64,000 nucleotides of DNA from Cordilura impudica (Eukaryota; Arthropoda; Insecta; Diptera; Scathophagidae): positions 121,808,981 to 121,872,980 of the forward strand of contig OY821521.1 in the NCBI GenBank assembly GCA_963682025.1. The letters run 5' to 3'. Below are positions 53,386-63,815 of this stretch, piece after piece. The translations under genes were made by a program, and so were the position numbers. The notes under the pieces were generated by a model, which was not told the DNA's origin, did not search any database, and saw only the letters and a program-made list of their open reading frames with translations. The first letter of the stretch is position 1, and each line of letters starts with the position of its first letter.

Positions 53386-54900
53386 TTAAAGCAACGTATT
53401 GTGCTTTTTTGTACATTTTCTGCAGCTATTTAAGTTGCAGGATTTCGAAACGTGGTCACTTCTGAAGCAATTGATACATAGATTTTGTCGTTGTACCCAT
53501 TGTAACCGTTCTGCTTCCGATAATTGCAGAAATTTGCTGCAGTGGTATAATTTATGACCACTATTATTGCACAACTTGCATGTGCTAATATTGTTTCCGG
53601 CGGATGTAATTATTGTTGACACCGCCTTGTATGTCGGATTTTCATTTGGAGTTATTGCATCCGTAGATTGGAACTGAAATTCCAAAAATGACAGAAATTC
53701 AGATACAGTTGGCACATCTCTTGAGTTTGCTAATGATTGCACGTATCTGATATGGGTATTCTTATCCAGTTTTTTAATCAATAACTGTATTAGTACCGCA
53801 CCCCAGGAAGATGTTGTAATTCCTAAGTTATTTAAGGCAAGCAAGCATTCGTTGGTGGTATCATGCAGAGCCTTAAGTGATGGTGCTGATGACGTTACTG
53901 GCTGTTGGTGAATTATTTAGTCCAAAAAGTTAGCTACCAGGAGCCTCTTGTTGTTACAGCGTTCTTGCAACGTTTTCCATGCAGTACTATAATTTTGCTC
54001 CGTTAATGTGAATTGGCTTATCAAATGTTTGCTCTCCAATTAGGTTAGTCTTTAAATACCACATTTTCTGGACTGCTGGGATGTGTTGTGTATCTAAATA
54101 GATCATTGAATTGACTCCATTTTAGGTAATCTCCATCAAATTTTGGAATCATTACTTTTGGTAAAGGTAATGGATTTTGTATCATCGACGTTGATGATGA
54201 TGTATTATTGGATATATTGTTGTACCACCGCCAGATTGCCCAAATGATTTTGAACTTTTTCATTTAGTGCGAAGAAGTCATCCACAATAAAACCAGCCCC
54301 TGATGGATCTTCAATTTCTTCGCAAATATTGTAGCATAAAATTTGTATCTGGTTCCAAAGATCGTTGATATTCTTGATTCTAAGCTCATAATATTGGGGC
54401 GGTTGAATTTCTGTGATAGAAGCTAATCCATTTAATAGCCGCTCTAATGCTGTCATTCCATTTTTAAGTTTTCTGAATCAGGCTTTTATGATTTTCGGAC
54501 GCATGTTGAGTGGTCTGAAGAGCCAATGATTGGGCACCATTATTGTCAATCATTGGTGGCCTTTGTTTGGTTTCGGATGAAGCACTTAGTCGGTTAGCCT
54601 CTGTAGCAAATATTTTTATATAGGCGGTTAACTTATAGATTTTGGAATAATTATCATCCGTGAAGTGTGCATGCTCAGTTCTCAAGCTTTGAACATCGTC
54701 GAACTGGCGTAATTTTGAGTCCTGGGCTTCAAATTGATACCAGGCCTCTTGTAATCGTCGTCTACGATCTTCAAAGAATCCTGCAGTTGTTTTTATGTCC
54801 GAAGAATCTTTTTTAAAGTTTCGTATTATTGCTTGAATAGATTCGCCTGTCTTCGATAGAGCATCTAATAATTGCTTGAGGTTTCCATCGTGTATGTGAC
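53386..54900 (-). pseudogene. BEL2 gag
   Basis: From about 54890: NLKQLLDALSKTGESIQAII and DSSDIKTTAGFFEDRRRRLQ (BEL gag N-terminus, helical). Then RIKNINDLWNQIQILCYNI (54390), PKVMIPKFDGDYLKWSQFND (54130) and WGAVLIQLLIKKLDK (53800). The C-terminal zinc knuckles are CKLCNNSGHKLYHC, CINCFRSDHVSKSC and CRKC. Gag builds the particle and the knuckles bind RNA. Frames break near 54460, 54230, 54040 and 53900. The fragment at 30051-30200 comes from the same gag family. Confidence 0.8.
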
Positions 54901-54929
54901 TGCAAAATTGTATGTGGATTACACGGATA

Positions 54930-55332
54930 CTTGTGGACAATTGATGTCCTGATGAGTTGCGTACCAGGATTTGCTGAACCAGGACGCTTGTGGACAATTG
55001 ATGTCCTAATGAGTTACTTACCAGGTTTTGCTGAACAAGGACGCTTGTGGACAATTGATGTCCTGATGAGTTGCGTACCAGGTTTTGCTGAACAAGGACG
55101 CTTGTGGGCAATTGATGTCCTGATGAGTTGTGTATCAGGATTTGCTGAACCAGGACGCTTGTGGACAATTGATGTCCTGATGAGTTGCGTACCAGGTTTT
55201 GCTGAACAAGGACGCTGTGGACGCATACCAGGGTTTGCTGAACCAGGACGCTTGTGGACAATTGCTGTCCTGATGAATTGCGTACCAGGATTTGCTAACC
55301 AAGTACGCTGTGGACAATTGATGTCCTGATGA
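54930..55332 (-). repeat. 57-bp tandem repeat in BEL2 leader/gag 5' region
   Basis: About seven head-to-tail units (two shortened) of 57 bp. On the minus strand they encode a 19-residue repeat of the type STSVLVQQNLVRNSSGHQL, open for six units and continuous with the gag frame to 54464. No codon frame is broken in most units, but the open frame on the plus strand is equally long, so translation is not proven. Confidence 0.85.
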
Positions 55333-55413
55333 AGCGCTGCAGGGCGTGTTTAATCCACTCGTGAGTGTTACAAGTTCCTTACCACTGGTGGGGGGAAACT
55401 TGAAGTTCAAGAG

Positions 55414-55432
55414 CGTTTTGGGGTCACCAAAA
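55414..55432 (-). promoter_or_regulatory. BEL2 primer binding site
   Basis: TTTTGGTGACCCCAAAACG in element orientation directly after the LTR end TTAACA. TTGGTGACC-type sites are usual for BEL/Pao; the tRNA was not identified. Confidence 0.55.
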
Positions 55433-55828
55433 TGTTAATGTAAGTTGAAAGTAAGTCAAACCAAACACTTAAATTTGGTCTGTACTAATTTACTTGTTTC
55501 TTAAAAATTGTTTGGTCTTCAAGCACTTATAACTTGGAGATCAGTGTTCAGTAATTAAAACAAAATAAATTATTTTATTATTTTTGTTTATTGATGTTTT
55601 GTTTGAGGTATTTATACTAAAATTAACATAAAAAATGCTGACTTAACTAAATGTTATTGAATTAAAATTTATGCTATACTTTGATCTATTAATAACAAAA
55701 TTTACGTTAAATTGGCCAATAAAATGAAAGACAATATTAACTACATAACATTCAATACATTCACTAATTATTGTAATATATTAGGGGAATTCTACATTAA
55801 TTGAATTTAGATATATTGAATCTTAACA
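55433..55828 (-). repeat. BEL2 5' LTR (396 bp)
   Basis: In element orientation TGTTAAG to CATTAACA. Its right end abuts the AGTGT duplication at 55829-55833. It is shorter than the 3' LTR and differs from it by a moderate number of substitutions, indicating an old insertion. Confidence 0.9.
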
Positions 55829-55833
55829 AGTGT

Positions 55834-58800
55834 AATTCAGATATTTTAGTAAGAAAATTCTTGGGACTTCTTGACTTTAATGTCAATCAAGCTAATCATC
55901 CATTTTTTATTACCATTTTAGCTATTATTTTTGTCATTGAATGAACCAGAAGAATTTTAGGAACGTCTACTATTACAAATGCACAACTTTTTCATGTGGT
56001 TCCAAATAAAAATAATAACATCGACTGCAAGACTTAAAATGGATCCTCAGATCCATTAACTAATAGTATAAGATTTAAAAAAGAGAAGTTATATGCGGTT
56101 GGGGCGTTACCAAGAGGAGGCAACATTTAAACCATTTTTTTCTACGACGCTTATTGTTCGAAATATATGCGATTTTATGTTTATAGTATGGGGAATGATT
56201 TTATTAAATTTTAATTAATTATGTTGTCAATTTTTAGAGTTTTCCACAAAATTTTTCCGACTCAAATTTTGAATGATTAAATTGTCGCGCGTGCCAATTT
56301 TCAGCTCTCGACGAAGGCTTAAAATAGGTCTACGAGCGTGCCAAATATTTGAGAGAAATGGATATACATATACGAATTAAAGAAAATATGGTCTCAAATA
56401 AAATTCAGATTATTGCTGACAATGTCGTAATATCTCTTATTTATAAAATAGTTTTATATATCGATTTAAAAAAGAATCAGTAACATCTAAACGCTTTGGT
56501 ATCGTAGAAAAAATACATTAAAAAGTCATGAAAATAAGACGCTGAAACGATAATATAGAAAAAGAATCAATGGTAGCAATGTTTGTTGTTTTTAATATGT
56601 AATGATTTAAACATTACCCATATATGTTATCGGCAATCAGCTATTCTCAATATATTTGCAAGCAACCTTTCTCGAAGTTTAAGTTATAGTTAATACAGGC
56701 TATACAAAAGAAAAGAAAAAAACATAAATCCTAAAAAGCAAAAAAGAAAGAACAAGAAAATATTAAATTAAGCCTTTACATTATTTAATGCAGATGTCAT
56801 CGATTGATAACACACCATTTAATTTTCCTTCGGTGAGCAGGGAACAAAACAGTAATTCAAAACCAAGGTATTGATTGTTGTTATAATTTCATGTTTTGTA
56901 CAGGTTCGACATTAAGTAAGCTACTTCATTGCTTCAGGTGTTTTGTCATTGTAATATCAAATTGATGAAGAAAATTAATAAAAGAAAAATAAAAAGAAGA
57001 CAGAGAATAGAAAATCAGTTTAGATTATATTTTAGTGTCAAGGTTACAAAAACAATAAAGGTTCCATGCATGGTCACTATTGAAAATGGCCACTCAGTGG
57101 TAAAAATACGTTCTCTATGTTTTTACTTATATTTGTAGTGTGACGACTTAACATGGATTTAACATTCATACGTCCGACAGGATTATGTGTGTAATTTTAT
57201 GTTTCAAATTCGTATATAAATATCAGCAGTACCCAACACATATCAGGAAGCAGAACATATGTAGAAATAAGTGATTTAAAGTAAATTCGCCGTAAAAGAA
57301 TTTTGTACATAACTTAATTTGTCGATTTAAAAATTCCAAAATAAAAATGATTATAAAATATTATAATATTGTAACAGCATGTATATTAAAACTAAACAAG
57401 AAAACAACCCTCCCTCTCCCTTTCATAATTGAATTCACTACTTGAGTACACATCGTTATTGTTGTATAGAGGAAATTGTGATTTTAGTCTTAAAACAAGC
57501 ACTGCCATATGACTCTGATTATGCTCCAATATTATATATAAGAAATTAAAACCAGTAGGAAAATTATAGTCGGTCTAGGACGACTTGGGTCTCAGATCAA
57601 CTTTTGTAATAGAAAATAAGCATAAACCAAATTTAAGCGGCTTTGTTATTAATTTGTGGCCACAGATAAACTTAAATGAAGATCGGGAGTCAGCTTTCTT
57701 ACGGGGTTTATTTTTGGACTACAGTTAAATGGGTGTAAATAAACCCACATAAACTTAATTTGACCGATATATATATGATAATCTGGATCTTCCGGCAATG
57801 AAGGTCGACTTTATAAGGCTTATTTGTATGTGAGCCAATAGCGATAGCACACAAATGCCAAATTCCAGCGAAATATGTTTATATTTGCGTCCTGTAGTTT
57901 ATATTTACACACAGAAGAACGGACGGACGTATATCGATCGGTATAATAAAAGGTGGATCTAGGTAAAGTATTTTTGGTAACAATTATCAGCAACTTCAAT
58001 ATACTCTTTTCCACAGAGCGGTATATAATAGAAATATTAATTTCATTCATTGTAGTTTAAAATTAAAGCATTTAAAAGTGATAAAGAAAGGGGCTGTTAA
58101 AAAGTAGTATCTAAAAGCTAATATTGCATAAATATTTATGTAGTTAAACAAAGTTATTGGTACATTTAAAAGTATACAGGACTACTTCAACTAGTGACAA
58201 TTACCGGTTCTATAACCAGTTGTTTTAAACATCTAAAAATGACAACAAATTGTTAATACATACTTTAATTGGAATACATTTCATATTTAGATCCGTTACA
58301 TTACATTACAAATTGATATAAAAATCAGCAGTATAACAAATTATCTTGTTCTAACACACATTGAAAGATAACATTGAAAATTTGATTAAGAATTATCATA
58401 TTTTGACTTTTTTTATTAAGCAATGCTTGCTTCCTTCATTTGCGGTATCGGACAGTTTCATCTGTTAAACAGGCTTAAAAAATTAGTAACACTAACTTTT
58501 TCAGTCTTGGTAGTAAAGTAACCCTGTAACCTTTGTAAATGTTGTAGATATAAGTAAAAGTACTACTATTTACAATACCACAATAAAATGTATGAAATTG
58601 AAATTTACTACGCTGTGTTTAAAGTACAAGGGCAAAAGCTATAGTACATCTACAAGACTACACATTTACAAGACTGAAACAGCTGATTGTTGAGCTGCCA
58701 AAACAATTGTATATTTTTTCATTTTTCATTTTATGGTAAATGGATTAAAATAATAAAAATATATCAAAATAATGAAAAGCCCCTTCTCCAGATGACCCGA

Positions 58801-59078
58801 GTCTGTATAGGACAATTGGTACTCAACTGGAAATTGCTTATATGAGTGAATACCAAGAGTGAATACCGCTTAGAATAAATAATATATAAAATATAAAAAA
58901 AAAATTCATAATAATTACATTACTTAAATAGCTGTTGGATAACTTAAATTGGATCACAAAAATAGGACACTCCCAAATTTTTATTCGCTATAAATAACAC
59001 ATGTACACATTGTAAAAAAATAATGCATGTAGGTATGATGTATGTATGTATCTTTATTTAAAAATTTTAAAATTAAAA
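55834..59078. other. 3.2 kb with no recognised gene
   Basis: AT-rich sequence with only short open frames (for example 56929-57138 plus, 57820-58050 minus) lacking motifs. No LTR, TIR or RT block was found. The stretch 57560-57990 is less AT-rich and contains an ACGGACGGACG word near 57917, a type of sequence that recurs in dispersed fly repeats, but I could not match it within this window. Confidence 0.45.
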
Positions 59079-59087
59079 CAAAATAAA
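59079..59087 (+). repeat. Left target duplication of the intact Jockey element
   Basis: CAAAATAAA, repeated exactly at 63251-63259 after the poly(A) tail. Confidence 0.85.
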
Positions 59088-59121
59088 CAGTCTCGTACTA
59101 GCATTTAATGCGTATGGTCGT
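59088..59121 (+). promoter_or_regulatory. Internal Pol II promoter: initiator plus DPE
   Basis: With A59089 as +1, CAGTC at 59088-59092 fits the initiator core. GGTCGT at 59116-59121 fits the downstream promoter element RGWYVT and lies exactly at +28 to +33. Jockey, Doc and F elements of Drosophila use this arrangement so that each new full-length copy carries its own promoter. No TATA box is needed. Confidence 0.75.
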
Positions 59122-59273
59122 GATTTATTGTCTTCTTGTAAAACTCAGTTTACAGCTACTTTTTCTTTTTTCCTTACTTTTGTAAAACATTTTTAATAAA
59201 AACAAACAACTATAAAAACAACAAAATTAAACGCGTGCGAGCGAGTGATGTCGATGCCTCTGCTAGTCAGAGC

Positions 59274-60362
59274 ATGACTAAAAAAACAAAACCAAACAGT
59301 TCTCAGAGAACTGCAAATCAAAATTATTATGCACCTCTACAAACAATCGACGATCAAGATGACGAAGTTGTTATCGATACCACCGTAAAAGTTAAAATAC
59401 CACCAATAACTATACTTAAATGCAAAACAGAGCAAGTCCATGAAGTATGCAGAATATTAAATATAAAAGAATATTCAATACGAAAAATATCTATTGGTCT
59501 AAAACTTTTCTGTACCAATAAAAAAGACTTTGACGACATTTGTGAGTCATTAACAAAAACATTTCAATTGGAATATTTCACATATGCCACTAAAAGTGAA
59601 AAACCCTATAAAGCTGTCCTTTTAGGTTTGGATAAAACAGACCCAAAAGTAATAAAACATGAACTTACATCATTAGGTTTGAAATGTTCTGATGTTAAAA
59701 TCGTTACAAAAACGAGAGAAAATCGTAATGAAATAGTTATATATATTGTGTATTTCGAACATAAAACTATTACGTTAAAGGAATTGCGGGAAAATTACTC
59801 GGTCATAAATTATATTAAAGTCAGGTGGGAGTACCAAAAGCCCAACAAGTCGAGGGTGACACAATGTTATAACTGTCAAATGTATGGACACGGTTCAAGT
59901 AAATGTAAGGTAAAATCATTCTGTGCCCACTGTGCAGGGGAACACAAAACTGTAGAATGTAACGCATCTTTCGAAAAATGTGCAAATTGCAATGGTCCTC
60001 ATAAAGCCATGTCTCTCGAATGCCCAAGTAGAGGTACCTACATGCAGATACGACAGCGCACACAACCGAAAACGCGCAGGGTAGCCAGTCGAACATATAA
60101 TACCACTGCAAATTACAATGGTAACTTCCCCAACACGTTAAACCAAAATGTTAGGGCAAACGCTCCAAATTTAAATCATAATCTACTATTCAGTACTACA
60201 ACAAATGGTACTAATGGAAATAATAACACAAACAACATGTTTTCTATTGAAGAAATAAAAGATCTTACGTTTGAACTGATTTCTAGACTAGGAAATTGCA
60301 AATCTAGAGAAGATCAATTTAAGGTTGTAACAGACCTAGCTTGTAAATTTCTTTTTCAATGA
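59274..60362 (+). CDS. Jockey-type ORF1 (gag-like nucleic-acid-binding protein)
   Basis: The frame is open from 59235, but the first in-frame ATG is at 59274 (MTKKTKPNSSQR), giving 362 residues. After a low-complexity N-terminus come an RRM-like region (about 45-105) and the PRE_C2HC segment (about 110-185) typical of Jockey gag. Three CCHC knuckles follow: CYNCQMYGHGSSKC, CAHCAGEHKTVEC and CANCNGPHKAMSLEC. The C-terminus is Asn/Thr-rich then helical. It should bind the element RNA and form the ribonucleoprotein. Its TGA overlaps the ORF2 ATG, suggesting termination-reinitiation. Confidence 0.92.
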   Translation: MTKKTKPNSSQRTANQNYYAPLQTIDDQDDEVVIDTTVKVKIPPITILKCKTEQVHEVCRILNIKEYSIRKISIGLKLFCTNKKDFDDICESLTKTFQLEYFTYATKSEKPYKAVLLGLDKTDPKVIKHELTSLGLKCSDVKIVTKTRENRNEIVIYIVYFEHKTITLKELRENYSVINYIKVRWEYQKPNKSRVTQCYNCQMYGHGSSKCKVKSFCAHCAGEHKTVECNASFEKCANCNGPHKAMSLECPSRGTYMQIRQRTQPKTRRVASRTYNTTANYNGNFPNTLNQNVRANAPNLNHNLLFSTTTNGTNGNNNTNNMFSIEEIKDLTFELISRLGNCKSREDQFKVVTDLACKFLFQ

Positions 60363-63022
60363 ATGCGAAAACCAAAATAGTATCATGGAACGCACGAGGA
60401 GTACGCAACAAAAAATTAGAATTGTTTCAGTTTTTGGAAGAAAACAATGTTGATGTCTGTATGTTATGCGAAACATGGCTTAATGAAAATATTTCAATAA
60501 GAAACCAAAATTACTATTGCTATAGAAATGACCGTCAAGAAGGCAGAGGTGGGGGAGTAGCAATTCTTGTTAAAAAAAATATTAAACATCAACTATTACC
60601 TGTAATAAATACATCATTAATTGAAAATGTAGGTGTTATAATCCAAAATGTTAATGATTTTGTACACATCTACTCCTGTTACTTTCCAGGGGGTTCATCG
60701 GGACACGACCAATCTAAAACACAAGCCTTTACTAATGATCTTCGAAAATTAACAGCATCAAATCATAAATATATTATAGGGGGCGATTTCAACTGCAGGC
60801 ACAGCTACTGGGGCTGTATAAGAAACAATTGTTGGGGAAATATATTGTATGGAAAACTGCAATTAAATCAAACCCAAATAAATTTTCCCCACGAACACAC
60901 GTACATACCATCAGATCCAAATAAACAAGGGTCTACTCTAGACTTTTTTCTAACAAATGTAGCGATTAACATGTCTGCAGTTATAGTGATAAATGATCTA
61001 AGCTCTGATCACCTACCTATTAGTAGTGAGATTGATTTAAGGTGTGTTTTTTTGGATGATCTATACTACGATTTTAATAAAGCTAACTGGACCCGATTTT
61101 CTAGGTTCATTAAAAGAAATCTGCCAAGAGGACGTGAAGTAAGTGAAATAAATGATTGCACTCAGATCGATAGCATGATAAATATTTTCAATGAAAACAT
61201 TAAAATAGCAATAGAAAACAGTGTGCCTAAACGCAGAATTACACCATCGTCAAAACCAATACCTCATAACATCAAATTGATGATACAAATTAGGAACAGA
61301 TTCAGGCGGAATTGGAAACGCTATAGGGATAGTTATGACCACCAACAAATGGCGAGACTGAACAACCAGATCACAAAAGAAATAAATGACTTTAAAAATA
61401 AGTCCTGGAATAGTATGCTGTCAACATTGGATAAATTTTCTTCTTCGTTTTGGAAAATTTCTAAAATGTTAAGAAAGAAATCTAAAAATATGCCGATACT
61501 TAAACAAAATAATGAAACGTATTACACCCAGCAAGATAAGTGTGAAATCTTAGCTCAAAATTTTAAAATGAACCATTGTCTTTCATCTCATCTTAGCGAT
61601 ACAGAAACTGTTTTAGAAGTGAACAATACAGCAGACTTCGTGCGATCAGCGGAAACAAGTCCTCAAAATTGTTACTTCGTAACGCAAGAGAAAATAGCGC
61701 AAATTATTAAAAATTTAAAGACGAAAAAGTCACCAGGACTGGATCAAATTAATAATAAATGCTTAAAAAAGCTACCAAAAAAAGCTATAACATATCTTAG
61801 CACTATCTTTAATGGATGTTTAAAACAATGTTACTTCCCAAATTCCTGGAAAATATCCAAAACAATAGCAATACCAAAACCAAATAAACCATCTAACTCA
61901 CCTCTTTCATACAGACCAATAAGTCTGCTTTCTGCTGTGAGCAAAATATTAGAAAAAATTATAAAAGAAAAATTATCTATATTTATTGATTCAAATAATA
62001 TACTTCCAAGACAACAATTTGGATTTAGAAGTGAACACAATACATGCCAACCTTTGAAAAAAATCAGGAATTTGGTCAAAAATAATTTTCGAAATGGAAA
62101 ATCATCCGGTATGGTCCTGCTAGACATAAAAGCTGCTTTTGACTCAGTCTGGCACGATGGCCTCATTTTCAAATTAAAAGGAAGTAACTTTCCTTTGGAA
62201 ATAATAAAAATTATACAAAGTTTTTTGCATGGCAGGTCGTTTCAGGTATATTTGGGTAAAACTTGTTCTCAACAAACCTACATATCAGCAGGTTGTCCGC
62301 AAGGCTCATGTCTGTCACCAATATTATATAATATTTTTACATCAGACATTCCAACCTTCCCAAATTGTACCACTTCAATCTTTGCAGATGATACTTCAAT
62401 ATTAAGCTCCGATCTTCACGCAACTAGCATCGTTTCAAATCTACAAAGTGCATTAGTTGAGTTAAACAAGTACTTTAACAAATGGAACATCCTAGTAAAC
62501 CCCGAAAAAACGCAAGCCATATATTTTACGAGGAAAAGGAAAGCATGTTTTATTCCACATTCACCGCTCAGGTTTATGAGCCATGATATTTCTTGGGAAA
62601 GTAAAGTTAAATATCTTGGAGTTATTCTAGATACCAAATTAAACTTTAATGAACATATACACTATCTGCTCGACAAAATAAACAAAACTACACGGCTTAT
62701 GTACCCACTGATAAACCGGAATTCTGATCTAAATACTGATAACAAAAAGCAAATAATAAAAGCTATCTTCCATCCCATCATGTTCTACTGTTGTCCAGTT
62801 TGGTCCACTGCTGCAAAATGTCATATCAGTAAGCTACAAATAGCTCAGAACAAACTGTTAAAAATGATATTTCGACTTCCCTGGCATTACTCCACCAGAC
62901 GTTTGCATATAATTGCTAACATCGAACAAATCAATGAAAAAATAAGCAGATTGACTGAAAATTTCATAAGAAGATGCGAACTGTCTCAACATTCCCATAT
63001 TAATGAAATACTTTCATCGTAA
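60359..63022 (+). CDS. Jockey-type ORF2: endonuclease and reverse transcriptase
   Basis: 887 residues with no stop. Endonuclease: SWNARG (Asn), CETW (Glu 38), GGDFNCRHSYWG (Asp 143, Asn 145), STLDFFLTN (Asp 195) and LSSDHLPIS (Asp 217, His 218). Reverse transcriptase: SPGLDQINNKCL (459-469), YRPISLLSAVSKILEKII, QFGFRSEHNT, VLLDIKAAFDSVWHDGL (first catalytic Asp), SAGCPQGSCLSPILYNIF, IFADDTSIL (FADD at 675-678), NPEKTQAIYF and VKYLGVILDTKLNF. The C-terminus has the HPIMFYCCPVWS and QNKLLKMIFRLPW blocks of the Jockey clade. It nicks the target and copies the RNA in place. Confidence 0.95.
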   Translation: MNAKTKIVSWNARGVRNKKLELFQFLEENNVDVCMLCETWLNENISIRNQNYYCYRNDRQEGRGGGVAILVKKNIKHQLLPVINTSLIENVGVIIQNVNDFVHIYSCYFPGGSSGHDQSKTQAFTNDLRKLTASNHKYIIGGDFNCRHSYWGCIRNNCWGNILYGKLQLNQTQINFPHEHTYIPSDPNKQGSTLDFFLTNVAINMSAVIVINDLSSDHLPISSEIDLRCVFLDDLYYDFNKANWTRFSRFIKRNLPRGREVSEINDCTQIDSMINIFNENIKIAIENSVPKRRITPSSKPIPHNIKLMIQIRNRFRRNWKRYRDSYDHQQMARLNNQITKEINDFKNKSWNSMLSTLDKFSSSFWKISKMLRKKSKNMPILKQNNETYYTQQDKCEILAQNFKMNHCLSSHLSDTETVLEVNNTADFVRSAETSPQNCYFVTQEKIAQIIKNLKTKKSPGLDQINNKCLKKLPKKAITYLSTIFNGCLKQCYFPNSWKISKTIAIPKPNKPSNSPLSYRPISLLSAVSKILEKIIKEKLSIFIDSNNILPRQQFGFRSEHNTCQPLKKIRNLVKNNFRNGKSSGMVLLDIKAAFDSVWHDGLIFKLKGSNFPLEIIKIIQSFLHGRSFQVYLGKTCSQQTYISAGCPQGSCLSPILYNIFTSDIPTFPNCTTSIFADDTSILSSDLHATSIVSNLQSALVELNKYFNKWNILVNPEKTQAIYFTRKRKACFIPHSPLRFMSHDISWESKVKYLGVILDTKLNFNEHIHYLLDKINKTTRLMYPLINRNSDLNTDNKKQIIKAIFHPIMFYCCPVWSTAAKCHISKLQIAQNKLLKMIFRLPWHYSTRRLHIIANIEQINEKISRLTENFIRRCELSQHSHINEILSS

Positions 63023-63204
63023 TTTTACCCCCTTATCCAATCCTAAATTTTATCTTATACCCCTGCTTCAAAAAGGTTTTTTTTTAAATTTTTCCTCCAC
63101 AATTAATAATTTGAAATGTAAATATTAAAACTAAAATTTAATTACTAAGTAGAAAAGGAACATAGTCCCTAAACTCTTAAAATATATAATCAACTGTAAA
63201 TACA

Positions 63205-63250
63205 AATAAATGCTATATGTATATAAATAAATTAAAAAAAAAAAAAAAAA
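63205..63250 (+). terminator. Polyadenylation signal and poly(A) end of the Jockey element
   Basis: AATAAA at 63205-63210 with further AATAA copies, followed by an 18-bp A run that ends the element. Confidence 0.7.
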
Positions 63251-63439
63251 CAAAATAAAGAGTGGAAATAAATACTTAACAATGACACGTCTGTTATAAA
63301 TATTAATTATAAATGTATTTATAAAGGCATTAACATGTTTTAGAAATATGTAATTAAAATAGCAGCTCAATAAATTATACAAATTCATCAATTACTAATT
63401 TTCTATACTTTAATGCATTACAAACATAGTTATAAGCAA

Positions 63440-63815
63440 CCATTGCTTATTTGGCCATTTAAAATATTAATTAATTCATTTTCATTTAGATATGTTTTTC
63501 CAAAATGTCTGTTTCTAATTTGTCTGAGAATTGGACATCTTGCCATAAAATGTTGTAAAGTTTCATCTTCCCCTGTATTACATAATGTAGATGTTTTATT
63601 TTCTGTTTTATTTTAATTGCTTTTATCCAAAAAATATTATCTTTTAATACAGTTAGAGACAGTTTGTGTGGTAACCTGTTATGTGCATATTGGAACAGTG
63701 TTTTATATATATTTAAATGTAAGCTACATTCTGCTTTTTTTCCTAAGAGTAAAGCATAGTTTCTGGTAAAATCTGGTAGTTTTAGTAGTCTTTTTAACCC
63801 TTAAATGCATGATGT
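63440..63815 (-). pseudogene. Family H non-LTR reverse transcriptase C-terminus
   Basis: The minus strand reads GLKRLLKLPDFTRNYALLLG and AHNRLPHKLSLTVLKDNIFW, then after a frame change a zinc-knuckle block LCNTGEDETLQHFMARCPIL. This is the tail region beyond the thumb of several non-LTR clades. The rest of the element is missing on the upstream side (to the right). Three stops occur in the final block's other frames. The clade is uncertain. Confidence 0.6.

Larger units (their letters stand above)
47383..55828 (-). mobile_element. BEL/Pao retrotransposon BEL2, full length with env, pol partly inverted
   Basis: Flanked by AGTGT on both sides (47378-47382, 55829-55833). Both LTRs begin TGTTAAG and end TTAACA in element orientation. 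From the right: 5' LTR, PBS, a leader with 57-bp repeats, gag with zinc knuckles, protease, RT, an inverted block (RT end, RNase H and integrase start), integrase end, pol tail, envelope, polypurine tract, 3' LTR. An env after pol with a BEL pol is the layout of roo-like insect elements. Every coding block carries stops or frameshifts, so it is not expected to encode functional proteins. Confidence 0.9.
59088..63250 (+). mobile_element. Intact full-length Jockey-type non-LTR retrotransposon
   Basis: The element is 4,163 bp, begins CAGTCTCGTACTAG and ends in an A run (63233-63250). A perfect 9-bp duplication flanks it. The two ORFs overlap by ATGA (60359-60362), are both open to their family ends and contain all expected catalytic residues. 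The 5' end carries an initiator and a downstream promoter element. It is the only element here without a visible lesion and is therefore the youngest and a candidate for autonomous activity. Confidence 0.92.

Noticed and set aside
54930..55332. Possible CRISPR array
   Set aside because: Units are contiguous 57-bp repeats with no unique spacers, inside a eukaryotic retroelement.
54931..55410. Plus-strand frames of repeated W-T-I-D-V-L-M-S type and two further minus frames
   Set aside because: By-products of the 57-bp tandem repeat. Only the frame continuous with gag is plausible.
59247..59260. ATG triplets upstream of the ORF1 start as the real start
   Set aside because: They are out of frame with the ORF1; the first in-frame ATG is at 59274 and the open frame before it starts with GTG.
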